Below, piece after piece: positions 24,811 through 32,906 of a DNA stretch of 40,121 bases (position 1 is its first letter; each line of letters starts with the position of its first letter). A program made the translations under genes and the position numbers. The stretch spans positions 1 through 40,121 of the forward strand of contig JAUIIU010000022.1 in the NCBI GenBank assembly GCA_030431695.1. Reading direction: 5' to 3'. The notes below the pieces were generated by a model. It was not told where the DNA came from, searched no databases, and saw only the letters and a program-made list of their open reading frames with translations. This DNA is from Bacteroidia bacterium. GTDB lineage: Bacteria > Bacteroidota > Bacteroidia > Flavobacteriales > Flavobacteriaceae.

Positions 24811-25383
24811 ATGAAGAATATCGTATTGTTTGGCCCTCCCGGTGCCGGAAAAGGCACCCAGGCGGAAGTGCTGAAGGAAAAATATCAACTGGTTCATATC
24901 TCCACCGGGGACGTTTTCAGATATAACATTAAGAATGAAACCGAACTGGGGGCTTTGGCAAAAAGTTATATGGACAAAGGACACCTCGTGCCCGATGAGG
25001 TAACTATCAAAATGCTGAATGCCGAAGTTGAGAAGAATCCTGAGGCTAATGGGTTTATCTTCGACGGCTTCCCGAGAACCGAAGCACAGGCCGAGGCTTT
25101 ATCTGAGTTAATGGATGAAAAAGGTAGCCAGATCAATGCGATGGTCGCTTTGGAAGTGGACGACGAAGTATTGGTAGGTCGTCTGATTGAACGCGGAAAG
25201 TCCAGTGGGAGAGCCGATGATGCGAATGAGGAAGTGATCCGTGAACGAATTGCCGAATACTATCGCAAAACCGATATCTTGAAAAGTTACTACCAGGCAC
25301 AGGATAAATACTATGGCGTGGATGGCGTAGGTTCCATAGAAGAGATCACAGAGCGATTGAGCGAGGTTTTTGACAGAATTTAG
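24811..25383 (+). CDS. adk: Adenylate kinase
   Basis: 190 residues from ATG 24811, where the P-loop begins at the expected distance (GPPGAGKGT at 8-16). Upstream in-frame codons back to 24715 lack family sequence. It interconverts ATP+AMP and ADP. FDGFPRTEAQAEAL is the AMP-binding signature, and the LID is the short type without a Cys4 zinc site (RLIERGKSSGRADD). It is followed by obgE after a 127-base leader with octamer repeats. Confidence 0.97.
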   Translation: MKNIVLFGPPGAGKGTQAEVLKEKYQLVHISTGDVFRYNIKNETELGALAKSYMDKGHLVPDEVTIKMLNAEVEKNPEANGFIFDGFPRTEAQAEALSELMDEKGSQINAMVALEVDDEVLVGRLIERGKSSGRADDANEEVIRERIAEYYRKTDILKSYYQAQDKYYGVDGVGSIEEITERLSEVFDRI

Positions 25384-25441
25384 TGTTCGTTGTTCATTGA
25401 TTGGTGTTCATCCATAAATACGAAACACTATCATCCGAACT

Positions 25442-25497
25442 AAAAATCCAAAAATCCAAAAATCCAACAATCTAATAATCTAACAATCCAAAACACC
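25442..25497 (+). repeat. Seven-unit degenerate 8-bp tandem repeat ahead of obgE
   Basis: Consecutive octamers AAAAATCC (three copies), AACAATCT, AATAATCT, AACAATCC and AAAACACC run without gaps. The array ends 13 bases before the obgE start codon. It is almost free of G, is probably unstructured as RNA, and lies in the adk-obgE gap. Confidence 0.85.
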
Positions 25498-25510
25498 AAT
25501 ATACCATCTC

Positions 25511-26521
25511 ATGACCGAAGGTAATTTTGTCGATTATGTAAAGATCCATGTGACCTCCGGGAAAGGAGGTAAGGGGAGTACGCACCTTCGGAGGGAGAAA
25601 TTCGTGCCGAAAGGTGGTCCTGACGGTGGTGATGGTGGTCGTGGCGGACACGTGATCATACGGGCGAATAAGAATATGTGGACCCTGTATCACCTTAAGT
25701 TCAAGCGGCATTTTAGCGCCGGTCACGGGATGGCCGGTGGTAAACAGACCAGTACAGGAGCAGATGGTGATGATGTATATATCGATGTTCCGCTGGGAAC
25801 CGTGATCAAGAATACCGATAGCGGACAAACACTTTTCGAGATCACGGAAGAGGGACAGGAAGAGATCATCGTCAAAGGTGGAAAAGGCGGTTTGGGAAAT
25901 GCCCATTTCAAGAGTGCTACCCGACAAACACCCCGCTACGCGCAACCCGGACTTGAGGGTGAGGAACTGAACATTACCCTGGAGATGAAAGTACTGGCCG
26001 ATGTAGGCCTGGTGGGCTTTCCTAACGCAGGTAAATCTACGCTGCTTTCGGTACTTACCGCTGCAAAACCAAAGATTGCTGATTACGAATTCACGACCTT
26101 AAAACCCAACCTGGGCATCGTGCAACACCGCGATTTCCAGACCTTCGTGATGGCCGATATTCCCGGGATCATAGAGGGAGCGGCCGAAGGCAGGGGACTG
26201 GGGCATTATTTCCTGCGTCATATCGAGCGAAACAGTACGTTATTATTCCTGGTACCGGCAGACGCAGACGACATTCGTAAACAATACGATATACTGGTGG
26301 ATGAACTACGTCGCTATAATCCAGAACTCCTGGACAAGGAACGACTCGTAGCAATTTCGAAGAGCGATATGCTGGACGAGGAGCTTAGGGCCGAAATGAA
26401 GGAGGAGCTCGACAAAGATTTTGACGGGATCCCCTATTTGTTTATCTCTTCAGTAGCTCAACAGGGACTGCAGGAGCTTAAAAACAATCTTTGGGAGATG
26501 TTGAATCAGCCGGAGAACTGA
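25511..26521 (+). CDS. obgE: GTPase ObgE/CgtA
   Basis: 336 residues. The glycine-rich Obg domain occupies about 1-158 ([18 protein letters not shown]). The G domain follows with the P-loop GFPNAGKST (169-177), a switch-I threonine region (YEFTTLKPN), DIPG (216-219) and an SKSD guanine-specificity motif where most Obg proteins have NKxD. The C-terminal OCT domain of longer Obg proteins is absent. The protein acts in large ribosomal subunit assembly and stress or growth control. The ATG is set by the conserved [10 protein letters not shown]-terminus. Confidence 0.95.
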   Translation: MTEGNFVDYVKIHVTSGKGGKGSTHLRREKFVPKGGPDGGDGGRGGHVIIRANKNMWTLYHLKFKRHFSAGHGMAGGKQTSTGADGDDVYIDVPLGTVIKNTDSGQTLFEITEEGQEEIIVKGGKGGLGNAHFKSATRQTPRYAQPGLEGEELNITLEMKVLADVGLVGFPNAGKSTLLSVLTAAKPKIADYEFTTLKPNLGIVQHRDFQTFVMADIPGIIEGAAEGRGLGHYFLRHIERNSTLLFLVPADADDIRKQYDILVDELRRYNPELLDKERLVAISKSDMLDEELRAEMKEELDKDFDGIPYLFISSVAQQGLQELKNNLWEMLNQPEN

Positions 26522-26595
26522 TCCTCCCCTCTCATCGTTAAAGATTCTATAAACAACTGATCCCCCTGAATTTTTCAGTATATTTAATCAAAAAT

Positions 26596-27123
26596 ATGCA
26601 TGTGAAGATACTTGCCGGTTTACTGGGAATGTTTCTGCTGCTCTCCTGTGGTGCCTATATAGGTGTGGACTATGATGAGCAAACCGATTTTTCCGGTTAT
26701 ATCTCCTATAATTTTTACCCATCCATCGAATCGGGACTGAGCCAGCTCGACGATAATAGGATCATGAAGATCACAGACAGCCTCCTTCGGCAAAAAGGTT
26801 TCACCAAAAGCGAGGATCCGCAACTATACGTGAACTTCTTCGCTGTGGAGTCTGTGTCTAATTCGCGCAGTACCATCGGAATAGGAGTAGGTGGCGGCGG
26901 CCGAAATGTGGGCGGTGGAATCAGCGGGGGAATACCTATTGGCGGTAAAACCATCAACCAACGGCTTACCTTCGATCTAATTGATGCCGAAGAGGATGAA
27001 CTGGTCTGGCAAGCCACTGCCGACGGGGATATGAAAGAGAAGTCGACACCCCTTCAGAAAGAAAAATACTATGAAGGCGTCCTGGCTAAGATCCTTAAAA
27101 AATTCCCTCCGGGACAAAAATAA
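26596..27123 (+). CDS. DUF4136 family lipoprotein
   Basis: 175 residues. A lipoprotein signal peptide is seen with lipobox LLLSC (Cys18). The mature part has the DUF4136 pattern: an early YDEQTDFSGYISYNF, a middle IKKxL-type helix, LYVNFFAVES, a glycine-rich loop (GIGVGGGGRNVGGG, about 95-110), and the late LTFDLIDAEEDELVWQATADGD strand pair. Proteins of this family are envelope lipoproteins of unknown function. It is separated from obgE by 74 bases and from the TPR gene by 45 bases. Confidence 0.88.
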   Translation: MHVKILAGLLGMFLLLSCGAYIGVDYDEQTDFSGYISYNFYPSIESGLSQLDDNRIMKITDSLLRQKGFTKSEDPQLYVNFFAVESVSNSRSTIGIGVGGGGRNVGGGISGGIPIGGKTINQRLTFDLIDAEEDELVWQATADGDMKEKSTPLQKEKYYEGVLAKILKKFPPGQK

Positions 27124-27144
27124 GAGGTAAAAAAAATTGTTCTA

Positions 27145-27152
27145 TATCTTTG
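27145..27152 (+). promoter_or_regulatory. Putative -7 promoter box for the TPR gene
   Basis: TATCTTTG (TAnnTTTG) lies 16 bases before the ATG at 27169, in the 45-base gap after the DUF4136 gene. Confidence 0.45.
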
Positions 27153-27168
27153 TAATCAAACCTACGCT

Positions 27169-28122
27169 ATGAAATACCTGTTGCTTTTGCTCCTGATCAC
27201 CCCTGCGATGTGGGGGCAATCGACTTACGACAAGGCCGTGGAGTATTTCGAGAACGAACAATTCTCCAAAGCTAAACCCCTATTTCAGAAACACCTTGAA
27301 GACAACCCCAATCACCTGAAATCTAGGGAGTACCTGGGCGATATCGCGGGTTATGCGAAGGATTGGGACGAGGCGATCTCCCATTACGAACCCCTGGTGG
27401 AATCCGACCCCAACAACGCGAATTACCATTTCAAGACCGGTGGAGCCATGGGCATGAAGGCACTGGAGATCAGTCGCATACGCGCCCTGGGTTATGTGGG
27501 TGATATCCGAAAGCATTTCGAAGCGGCGGCAAAACTGGATCCCAAACATATCGAAGTACGCTGGGCACTGGTGGAATTCTACATTCAGCTTCCGGGCATC
27601 ATAGGGGGTAGTGAGCGAAAGGCGACGCGCTATGCCAACGAATTACTGAAGATCTCTCCGGTGGATGGGCACCTGGCACTTGGTTATGTCGCCGAATACA
27701 GCGACAGGCCCGATGATGCCGAAAAACACTACAAGAATGCGATTAACGTGGGCGGTTCACCTCACACCTACGAGAAGCTCACCAACCTCTACGAGAAGAA
27801 CGAGCGGCCGGAGGAAGCCATACAAACCGCTGCCGTCTCCCTCGAAAAACACAAGCGAAACAGCCTCAATTACCAGATCGGGAAGATCGCGGCCCAGTAT
27901 AACCTGAATTCGGAACTGGGGATCGATTGCCTGCAGGCCTATATCAAAAATCACTCCGTGCGAGACGGTGTTCCCAAGGACTGGGCCTACTATCGCCTGG
28001 CACAGATCTACAAGAACATTGGCGAAAAGGATAAAGCGCTTCAGTGGATCAATAAAGCACTGGCGGATCGCCCCGATTTCAAGGAAGCGATTGAAGAAAA
28101 GCAGCATATCCTCTCCCTTTAA
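27169..28122 (+). CDS. Exported tetratricopeptide repeat protein
   Basis: 317 residues with a signal peptide (MKYLLLLLLITPAMWGQ) and then TPR-like helical repeats through most of the length. Examples are AVEYFENEQFSKAKPLFQKHL, WDEAISHYEPLVESDPNN, AEKHYKNAINVGG, and AYYRLAQIYKNIGEKDKALQWINKAL near the C-terminus. TPRs are protein-interaction scaffolds; the partner is unknown. There is no catalytic motif. It has its own -7 box and is followed by a large palindrome, so it is probably a single-gene transcript. Confidence 0.88.
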   Translation: MKYLLLLLLITPAMWGQSTYDKAVEYFENEQFSKAKPLFQKHLEDNPNHLKSREYLGDIAGYAKDWDEAISHYEPLVESDPNNANYHFKTGGAMGMKALEISRIRALGYVGDIRKHFEAAAKLDPKHIEVRWALVEFYIQLPGIIGGSERKATRYANELLKISPVDGHLALGYVAEYSDRPDDAEKHYKNAINVGGSPHTYEKLTNLYEKNERPEEAIQTAAVSLEKHKRNSLNYQIGKIAAQYNLNSELGIDCLQAYIKNHSVRDGVPKDWAYYRLAQIYKNIGEKDKALQWINKALADRPDFKEAIEEKQHILSL

Positions 28123-28138
28123 ATTTTTATGCCAACCA

Positions 28139-28191
28139 CCCCTGTTGCGTCGTGTAGTGGTGCGAAACTCACTACACGACTACCTCAGGGG
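28139..28191. repeat. 53-nt two-tier palindrome downstream of the TPR gene
   Basis: An 11-bp perfect stem, GTCGTGTAGTG (28149-28159) with CACTACACGAC (28170-28180) and a 10-nt loop, is flanked by a second stem CCCCTG (28139-28144)/CAGGGG (28186-28191) across a small internal loop. There is no T-run after it, so it is not a classic terminator. It may be a transcript 3'-end stabiliser, a terminator variant or a dispersed palindromic repeat. The decamer CCCTGTTGCG at its left edge recurs at 28241-28250. Confidence 0.8.
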
Positions 28192-28287
28192 GCCGGGCTA
28201 TTGGCCATAGTTTTACTTCGTAAAAGCTATTTGCCGCTATCCCTGTTGCGGATGAAATCCGTTGTAACAAACCACGGGGTAAAATTG

Positions 28288-28295
28288 TACCTTTG
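28288..28295 (+). promoter_or_regulatory. Putative promoter for mpl
   Basis: TACCTTTG (TAnnTTTG) with a TTG at 28262-28264, spacing 23 bases, within the range I recall for Flavobacterium promoters. It lies 19 bases before the mpl start. Confidence 0.5.
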
Positions 28296-28314
28296 AAGAA
28301 ACTACTTCACTGAT

Positions 28315-29667
28315 ATGCGAATTCACTTTATAGCGATTGGCGGAAGTGCCATGCATAACCTCGCGCTGGCCCTGCACGCAAAGGGTTATAACGTAAGCGG
28401 AAGCGACGACACCATCTTCGACCCCTCGAAAAGCAGGCTGGAGGCAAAGGGACTTCTCCCGGGCGAATTCGGATGGTTTCCGGGAAAGCTGAATTCGGAT
28501 ATCGATGCGGTGATCCTGGGTATGCATGCCAAACCCGATAATCCCGAACTCGCCAGGGCTAAAGAATTGGGTCTTACCATCTATTCCTACCCCGAATTCC
28601 TCTACGAGCAATCCAAAGACAAGACCAGGGTGGTGATAGGGGGTTCTCACGGGAAGACCACTATCACCTCCATGATCCTTCACGTGATGCAGTATCACAA
28701 CAAGGACGTGGATTATATGGTTGGAGCGCAACTGGAAGGCTTCGACACCATGGTCAAACTTACCGAGGATACCGATTTCATAGTGTTGGAAGGAGACGAA
28801 TATCTCTCCTCGCCCATAGACCACCGGCCGAAATTTCACCTCTACAAACCTAATATCGCCCTGATGAGCGGGATCGCCTGGGATCATATCAACGTGTTCC
28901 CGACCTACGAGAATTACGTGGATCAGTTCAGTATCTTCACCAATGAGGTTACCAGTGGAGGGGCAATGGTGTACAATTCCGAAGACCCTGAAGTAAAGCG
29001 AGTAGTGGAAGAAAGCAGTAACCCGATCAAGAAATATCCTTATCGGACACCGAATTATACGGTCTCCAACGGCACCACCCTGCTGGAGACCCCGGAGGGG
29101 CCTATGCCTGTTGAGATCTTCGGAGAGCACAACCTGAATAACCTGGAAGGTGCAAGGTGGATCTGTCAGTTGATGGGTATCGACGCAGACGATTTTTACG
29201 AGGCCATCGCCTCTTTCAAGGGAGCCAGTAAACGTCTTGAAAAACTGGCCGAAACTGCAAATTCGGTTGCTTTCAAGGATTTCGCACATTCCCCCAGTAA
29301 AGTAAAAGCCACGACCCGGGCCGTAAAGAATCAATACCCGGAGCGCATTCTGCTGGCCTGCCTTGAGTTACACACCTACAGCAGCCTCAACCCCGAATTC
29401 CTCAAAGAATACAAGGGCGCCCTGGATGCTGCAGACACGGCTGTGGTTTTCTATTCGCCTCATGCTGTGGAGATCAAGAAACTGGATCCGATATCTTCGG
29501 AGCAGATCGCAAACGCCTTTCAGAGGGACGACCTGGTCATCTTTACAGACCCTTCAGAATTCAAAACATATCTCTTCGATCAGAAGCTGGAGAGTAGTTC
29601 CCTCCTCCTTATGAGTAGTGGGAATTATGGCGGACTTGACTTCGCAGAAGTGAAAAACCTGTTATAG
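28315..29667 (+). CDS. mpl: UDP-N-acetylmuramate:L-alanyl-gamma-D-glutamyl-meso-diaminopimelate ligase
   Basis: 450-residue Mur-ligase-family enzyme that joins recycled murein tripeptide to UDP-MurNAc. The N-terminal HFIAIGGSAMHNLALAL (4-20) distinguishes Mpl from MurC, and the ATP P-loop is GSHGKTT (110-116). The central part carries EGDEYLSSP and WDHINVFPT (substrate/metal region). The C-terminal part has FAHSPSKVKATT and the GNYGGLDF end. MurC is the main alternative, but the GGSAMHNLA start and length favour Mpl. Its stop overlaps the convergent FMN-binding gene by six bases. Confidence 0.9.
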   Translation: MRIHFIAIGGSAMHNLALALHAKGYNVSGSDDTIFDPSKSRLEAKGLLPGEFGWFPGKLNSDIDAVILGMHAKPDNPELARAKELGLTIYSYPEFLYEQSKDKTRVVIGGSHGKTTITSMILHVMQYHNKDVDYMVGAQLEGFDTMVKLTEDTDFIVLEGDEYLSSPIDHRPKFHLYKPNIALMSGIAWDHINVFPTYENYVDQFSIFTNEVTSGGAMVYNSEDPEVKRVVEESSNPIKKYPYRTPNYTVSNGTTLLETPEGPMPVEIFGEHNLNNLEGARWICQLMGIDADDFYEAIASFKGASKRLEKLAETANSVAFKDFAHSPSKVKATTRAVKNQYPERILLACLELHTYSSLNPEFLKEYKGALDAADTAVVFYSPHAVEIKKLDPISSEQIANAFQRDDLVIFTDPSEFKTYLFDQKLESSSLLLMSSGNYGGLDFAEVKNLL

Positions 29668-30267
29668 GCCATTCGTATAGATGGCATCGATAAAGCTGTC
29701 CCAATCTTTCCTGGCCTGGTTCTTCAATGCTCCTTTGGCTAGCTCAAAATCTTCAGGATTCTTATCCTGTGACAACTTGAATTTGCCTTCCCAGTTAGTG
29801 ATCTCGATCTCGAATGCCTTGATGTAGTTCACCAATCGGTCCATTTTAGGGTTGTCCTTATCCAAAACATACCTGGGGTTTTCCCCTTCCAGGAAGGCCG
29901 TCATATCGATCATGGTCTGTTTTACGGCGTCCGGGTCGTCGATGGTGTGTACAATCCCTGTAATATGAACAATGATATAATTCCAGGTGGGAAGTTGCTC
30001 TGTCGAATAGGCCGAAGGCGAAATATAGCAATCCGGCCCTTTGAAAACTACCGTAGCTGTTGCACCTTCCGTTAAGGTATGTACCTGTGGGTTCATGGCG
30101 TCGATATGTGCCACAAGCCTCCCGGTCTTTTCGTCATAGATGATGGGGATGTGAGTGATATAGGGTTCGCCCTCAGCGGCCGTCACGAGCGTTCCGAAAG
30201 GGAACGCCCGGATCACCGAGATCATCTTCTCACGGTCCTCGGATTGGTGATGTGGAGGTGGATACAC
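29662..30267 (-). CDS. FMN-binding split-barrel protein, PaiB-like
   Basis: 201 residues of the FMN-binding domain family often labelled negative transcriptional regulator or PaiB. The N-terminal MYPPPHH (1-7) and the segments RAFPFGTLVT, THIPIIYD and HIDAMNPQ are the family pattern; SPSAYSTEQLPTWNYIIVHITG carries the family's conserved PTWNY core. The Bacillus PaiB was described as a regulator, but the fold suggests flavin or small-molecule binding and the real role here is unknown. It overlaps mpl by six bases tail to tail. The DUF1569 gene lies upstream on the same strand, 51 bases away. Confidence 0.88.
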   Translation of the reverse strand: MYPPPHHQSEDREKMISVIRAFPFGTLVTAAEGEPYITHIPIIYDEKTGRLVAHIDAMNPQVHTLTEGATATVVFKGPDCYISPSAYSTEQLPTWNYIIVHITGIVHTIDDPDAVKQTMIDMTAFLEGENPRYVLDKDNPKMDRLVNYIKAFEIEITNWEGKFKLSQDKNPEDFELAKGALKNQARKDWDSFIDAIYTNGL

Positions 30268-30318
30268 GAGTTAAAAATACAAATATCAGAATCCAAAAAA
30301 CAAAATATCAACCGGAAC

Positions 30319-30762
30319 TTACAGGCCAAACTGTCTCAAATGGTGATCCAGGTGTTTGTATTGCATTTTACCCCATTGTTCGTTCGTAAGTTTACCAAAG
30401 GCTGGATGATCCCCCCAACTCTCTTTGTTTCGGTTTTCCCCGATCTCATCGATCAATGAGTTCAGCTTGGCGATCTCGGTGGGAAAATCGGCGGGTTCTG
30501 TTTGCTTGAATCGCTTCACCGTGGGCAGATTCTTTCGCCAGGGTTTATCGTTGTACATCGATTTCTTGAACAAAGCATTCACTAACCAGTTTGGCCTCAG
30601 GTTGTAATCTTCATGACCGAGCATGATCCTGAGAGGATATTGACAATGCCTTGCCATTTGAGCCGGGGTCATCTTGCCCCATTGCCGGGCCGAATGTTCT
30701 TCGAGCATGCTGATTCGGTCCTTGATCTCGTCAAATGCCTCTTTTTCCAGTAGTGATCTCAT
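30319..30762 (-). CDS. DUF1569 (DinB-like superfamily) protein
   Basis: 147 residues. Histidines sit in a DinB/YfiT-type four-helix pattern: MAR-HC-QYPLRIMLGH near 36-50 and KHLDHHLRQF at the C-terminus (about 136-145), with HPAFGKLTNEQWGKMQ before it. DUF1569 proteins are placed in the DinB metal-binding superfamily; no enzymatic role is established. A TATCTTTA at 30782-30789 on the minus strand, close to the -7 consensus, lies just upstream and the gene may be co-transcribed with the PaiB-like gene. Confidence 0.82.
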   Translation of the reverse strand: MRSLLEKEAFDEIKDRISMLEEHSARQWGKMTPAQMARHCQYPLRIMLGHEDYNLRPNWLVNALFKKSMYNDKPWRKNLPTVKRFKQTEPADFPTEIAKLNSLIDEIGENRNKESWGDHPAFGKLTNEQWGKMQYKHLDHHLRQFGL

Positions 30763-30909
30763 TCTGTGGGGTTTTGTTGTTTAAAGATACGAACAATCGA
30801 TAAGTTTTTTATCTTTACGAAACAGAGGCAAATCTCCGACCCGTGTTCTGACTTCCCGCGCACGCTGTGATTACAATTCGAAATAGCAGCGTGGTCTCAT
30901 TATAAATCC

Positions 30910-31605
30910 ATGTACAAACAACAGCATTTATCCATCAAGAGTTGGAATGAAGACGATCGTCCGCGGGAAAAATTGTTTTTAAAAGGCCGAAATGCCGTTA
31001 CCGATGCCGAACTCGTAGCAATTCTGATCGGATCAGGGAACCGTGATGAAAGCGCCGTTGGGTTGAGCAAAAGGTTACTGGCAGCTGCCGATAACAACCT
31101 GAACAGCCTTGGGAGATTCTCGGTAAAGGAATTATGCACTTTCAAAGGCATTGGCGAAGCAAAGGCACTTACGATAGTCGCGGCCCTCGAATTGGGCAGA
31201 AGACGACGGTCCAGCGAATCGTCCGAACTTCAGAAGATCACCTCCAGTGTATCGGCTTTCGAATTGATGCAACCCATCATTGGTGACCTTCAGCATGAGG
31301 AATTCTGGATCCTTTACCTTAACAATTCGAATAAGGTCCTGCGTGCAGAACAACTGAGCAAGGGAGGGATCACGGGTACACTGGTCGACATCCGCCTGGC
31401 ATTCAAAAAAGCACTGGAACTGGGTGCCGTAAGCCTGATCCTGGCACATAATCATCCCAGTGGAACGCTGAAGCCCAGTGAAAGTGATATCAAGCTAACC
31501 GCCAAGATCAAAAAGGCAGGTGAGAGCCTGGATATTACAGTCCTGGATCACCTTATAGTGACCGAAAAAACGTACTTTAGCTTCGCCGACGAACAAATGC
31601 TATAG
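30910..31605 (+). CDS. radC: RadC/YsxA-type JAB (MPN) domain protein
   Basis: 231 residues. A helix-hairpin-helix-like N-terminal region (about 30-95, with FKGIGEAKALTIVAALELG) precedes the JAB domain (about 110-228). The metal-site motif is complete: His180 and His182 in LAHNHPSG, and Asp193 in KPSESD. The name radC is historical; a DNA-repair role is not well supported for this family, and the biochemical function (probably a metal-dependent hydrolase) is open. The deacetylase-like gene starts five bases after its stop, suggesting co-transcription. Confidence 0.9.
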   Translation: MYKQQHLSIKSWNEDDRPREKLFLKGRNAVTDAELVAILIGSGNRDESAVGLSKRLLAAADNNLNSLGRFSVKELCTFKGIGEAKALTIVAALELGRRRRSSESSELQKITSSVSAFELMQPIIGDLQHEEFWILYLNNSNKVLRAEQLSKGGITGTLVDIRLAFKKALELGAVSLILAHNHPSGTLKPSESDIKLTAKIKKAGESLDITVLDHLIVTEKTYFSFADEQML

Positions 31606-31610
31606 CATCC

Positions 31611-32906
31611 ATGCTTCTCATATTCACCCAGAAACTTACACCCCGCATAGATTTTGTATTTAAACACATTTGCAGTCGTATCCTGGGTATGGAAATCGGA
31701 TTCACATCGGTGATTGAAGAATTTATTGCACACCAGGGCCCTAAATTGTCTTATGCCAGGCAGCCTATGGGAAATGAGTTCTTCGTTCAAAGCTACGGTT
31801 TGCTGGAACAATCCGGGATAGAGGATCTTGAATTCCAGGTACGCCCATGGGGGGATGGTGTAGGATTTTTTTCAGTAGGCGAAAAGAGCAAGCTGCCATT
31901 TGATATTTTTTCAGCCGCCTTCTTTTTACTGAGTAGATACGAAGAGTATCTTCCCCATGTCAAAGACAGCCTGGGCAGATATCCAGCACGAGAAAGTATA
32001 GGGTTTCGGAATGAATTCATAACCCGGCCTGTTGTAGATATTTGGGCATATAAACTGAAAGATGCTCTTTTACTTGATTTCCCTGAATTGAAAACAGATG
32101 ATAGAAAAGCCTGTGTACATTCGCTGATCCGTATTGATCAACCGTACGAGTATATCCAGAAAGGTTTTGTGCGATCCCTGGCCGGATACTGGAAAGAAAT
32201 ATCCAAATTTCGGTTTCGCTCGGTTTTCAAACGTTCGAGGGTCTTGTTGAAGATTCAGAAAGATCCGTACGATCAATACGACTGGCTTGTAAATACTGCA
32301 GGTTTGAGTAAAAACCCCACTACTGCTTTCTTCCTTCTCGGAGACCACAATGTATTGCAATACGGGTTCAATTCGAGGCGAAAGAAGATACAATACCTGG
32401 TCAAATATGTTGCAGACTATTGCGAAGTTGGATTGCAGTTCTCCTACCATGCGCTGGTCGATACCGAGGTTCTGAAACAGGAAAAACAGCAGATGGAGGA
32501 AATCACACACCGGTCGTTGAATTCGTCCATGAATTCCGATTTCATAGTGCAATTGCCGGAACTCTATCGCGAATTGGTCGAACAGGAGATCGCCCGTGAT
32601 TATTCGATGGTATACGAAGATACACCCGGATACAGGGCCGGGACCTGTACCCCCTTTTTGTTCTACGACCTGGATTACGAGATCAAGACACCGCTGGTGA
32701 TCCATCCTGTGGCTTTTACGACCGAAGGATTCAATATGAAATACGAATCGGATAGCTTCCAGAGAATTACTGCGATGTTTGACGAGGCCCAAAGACTGAA
32801 TGGAACATTTTCGGTAATGTTCAATATTCGGGACTTCAGCGATCAGAAAGGAAACTCACTCTGGCGCAATTTAATTGCCGAGAAACTGCACCCGAATGAC
32901 AACTGA
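31611..32906 (+). CDS. Polysaccharide deacetylase-like protein (DUF7033-type N-terminus)
   Basis: 431 residues. The N-terminal ~120 residues (MLLIFTQKLTPRIDFVFKHI, PFDIFSAAFFLLSRYEEYLP) match a Bacteroidota-specific domain that precedes a CE4-like region in homologues I recall. The C-terminal part has SLIRIDQPYEY where these proteins have an Asp-rich first strand (NodB-like motif 1), then FSYHALVDTEVLKQEKQQMEE (the HxxxS/T-like region is imperfect) and PGYRAGTC. I cannot show a full NodB zinc triad, so catalysis is unproven. No signal peptide is visible. The gene lies five bases after radC and overlaps the YjjG-like gene by 11 bases. Confidence 0.78.
   Translation: MLLIFTQKLTPRIDFVFKHICSRILGMEIGFTSVIEEFIAHQGPKLSYARQPMGNEFFVQSYGLLEQSGIEDLEFQVRPWGDGVGFFSVGEKSKLPFDIFSAAFFLLSRYEEYLPHVKDSLGRYPARESIGFRNEFITRPVVDIWAYKLKDALLLDFPELKTDDRKACVHSLIRIDQPYEYIQKGFVRSLAGYWKEISKFRFRSVFKRSRVLLKIQKDPYDQYDWLVNTAGLSKNPTTAFFLLGDHNVLQYGFNSRRKKIQYLVKYVADYCEVGLQFSYHALVDTEVLKQEKQQMEEITHRSLNSSMNSDFIVQLPELYRELVEQEIARDYSMVYEDTPGYRAGTCTPFLFYDLDYEIKTPLVIHPVAFTTEGFNMKYESDSFQRITAMFDEAQRLNGTFSVMFNIRDFSDQKGNSLWRNLIAEKLHPNDN

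Noticed and set aside
25442-25497. Possible CRISPR-like array before obgE
   Set aside because: The units are 8 bp and contiguous, with no spacers and no cas genes; it is a simple tandem repeat.
28237-29334. A 365-codon open frame on the minus strand opposite mpl
   Set aside because: It lies wholly antisense to a clear Mpl coding sequence, has low-complexity, Arg/His-rich composition typical of shadow frames, and shows no domain.
32070-32792. A 240-codon minus-strand frame opposite the deacetylase-like gene
   Set aside because: No recognisable motif, and the opposite strand has family sequence and tight gene spacing.
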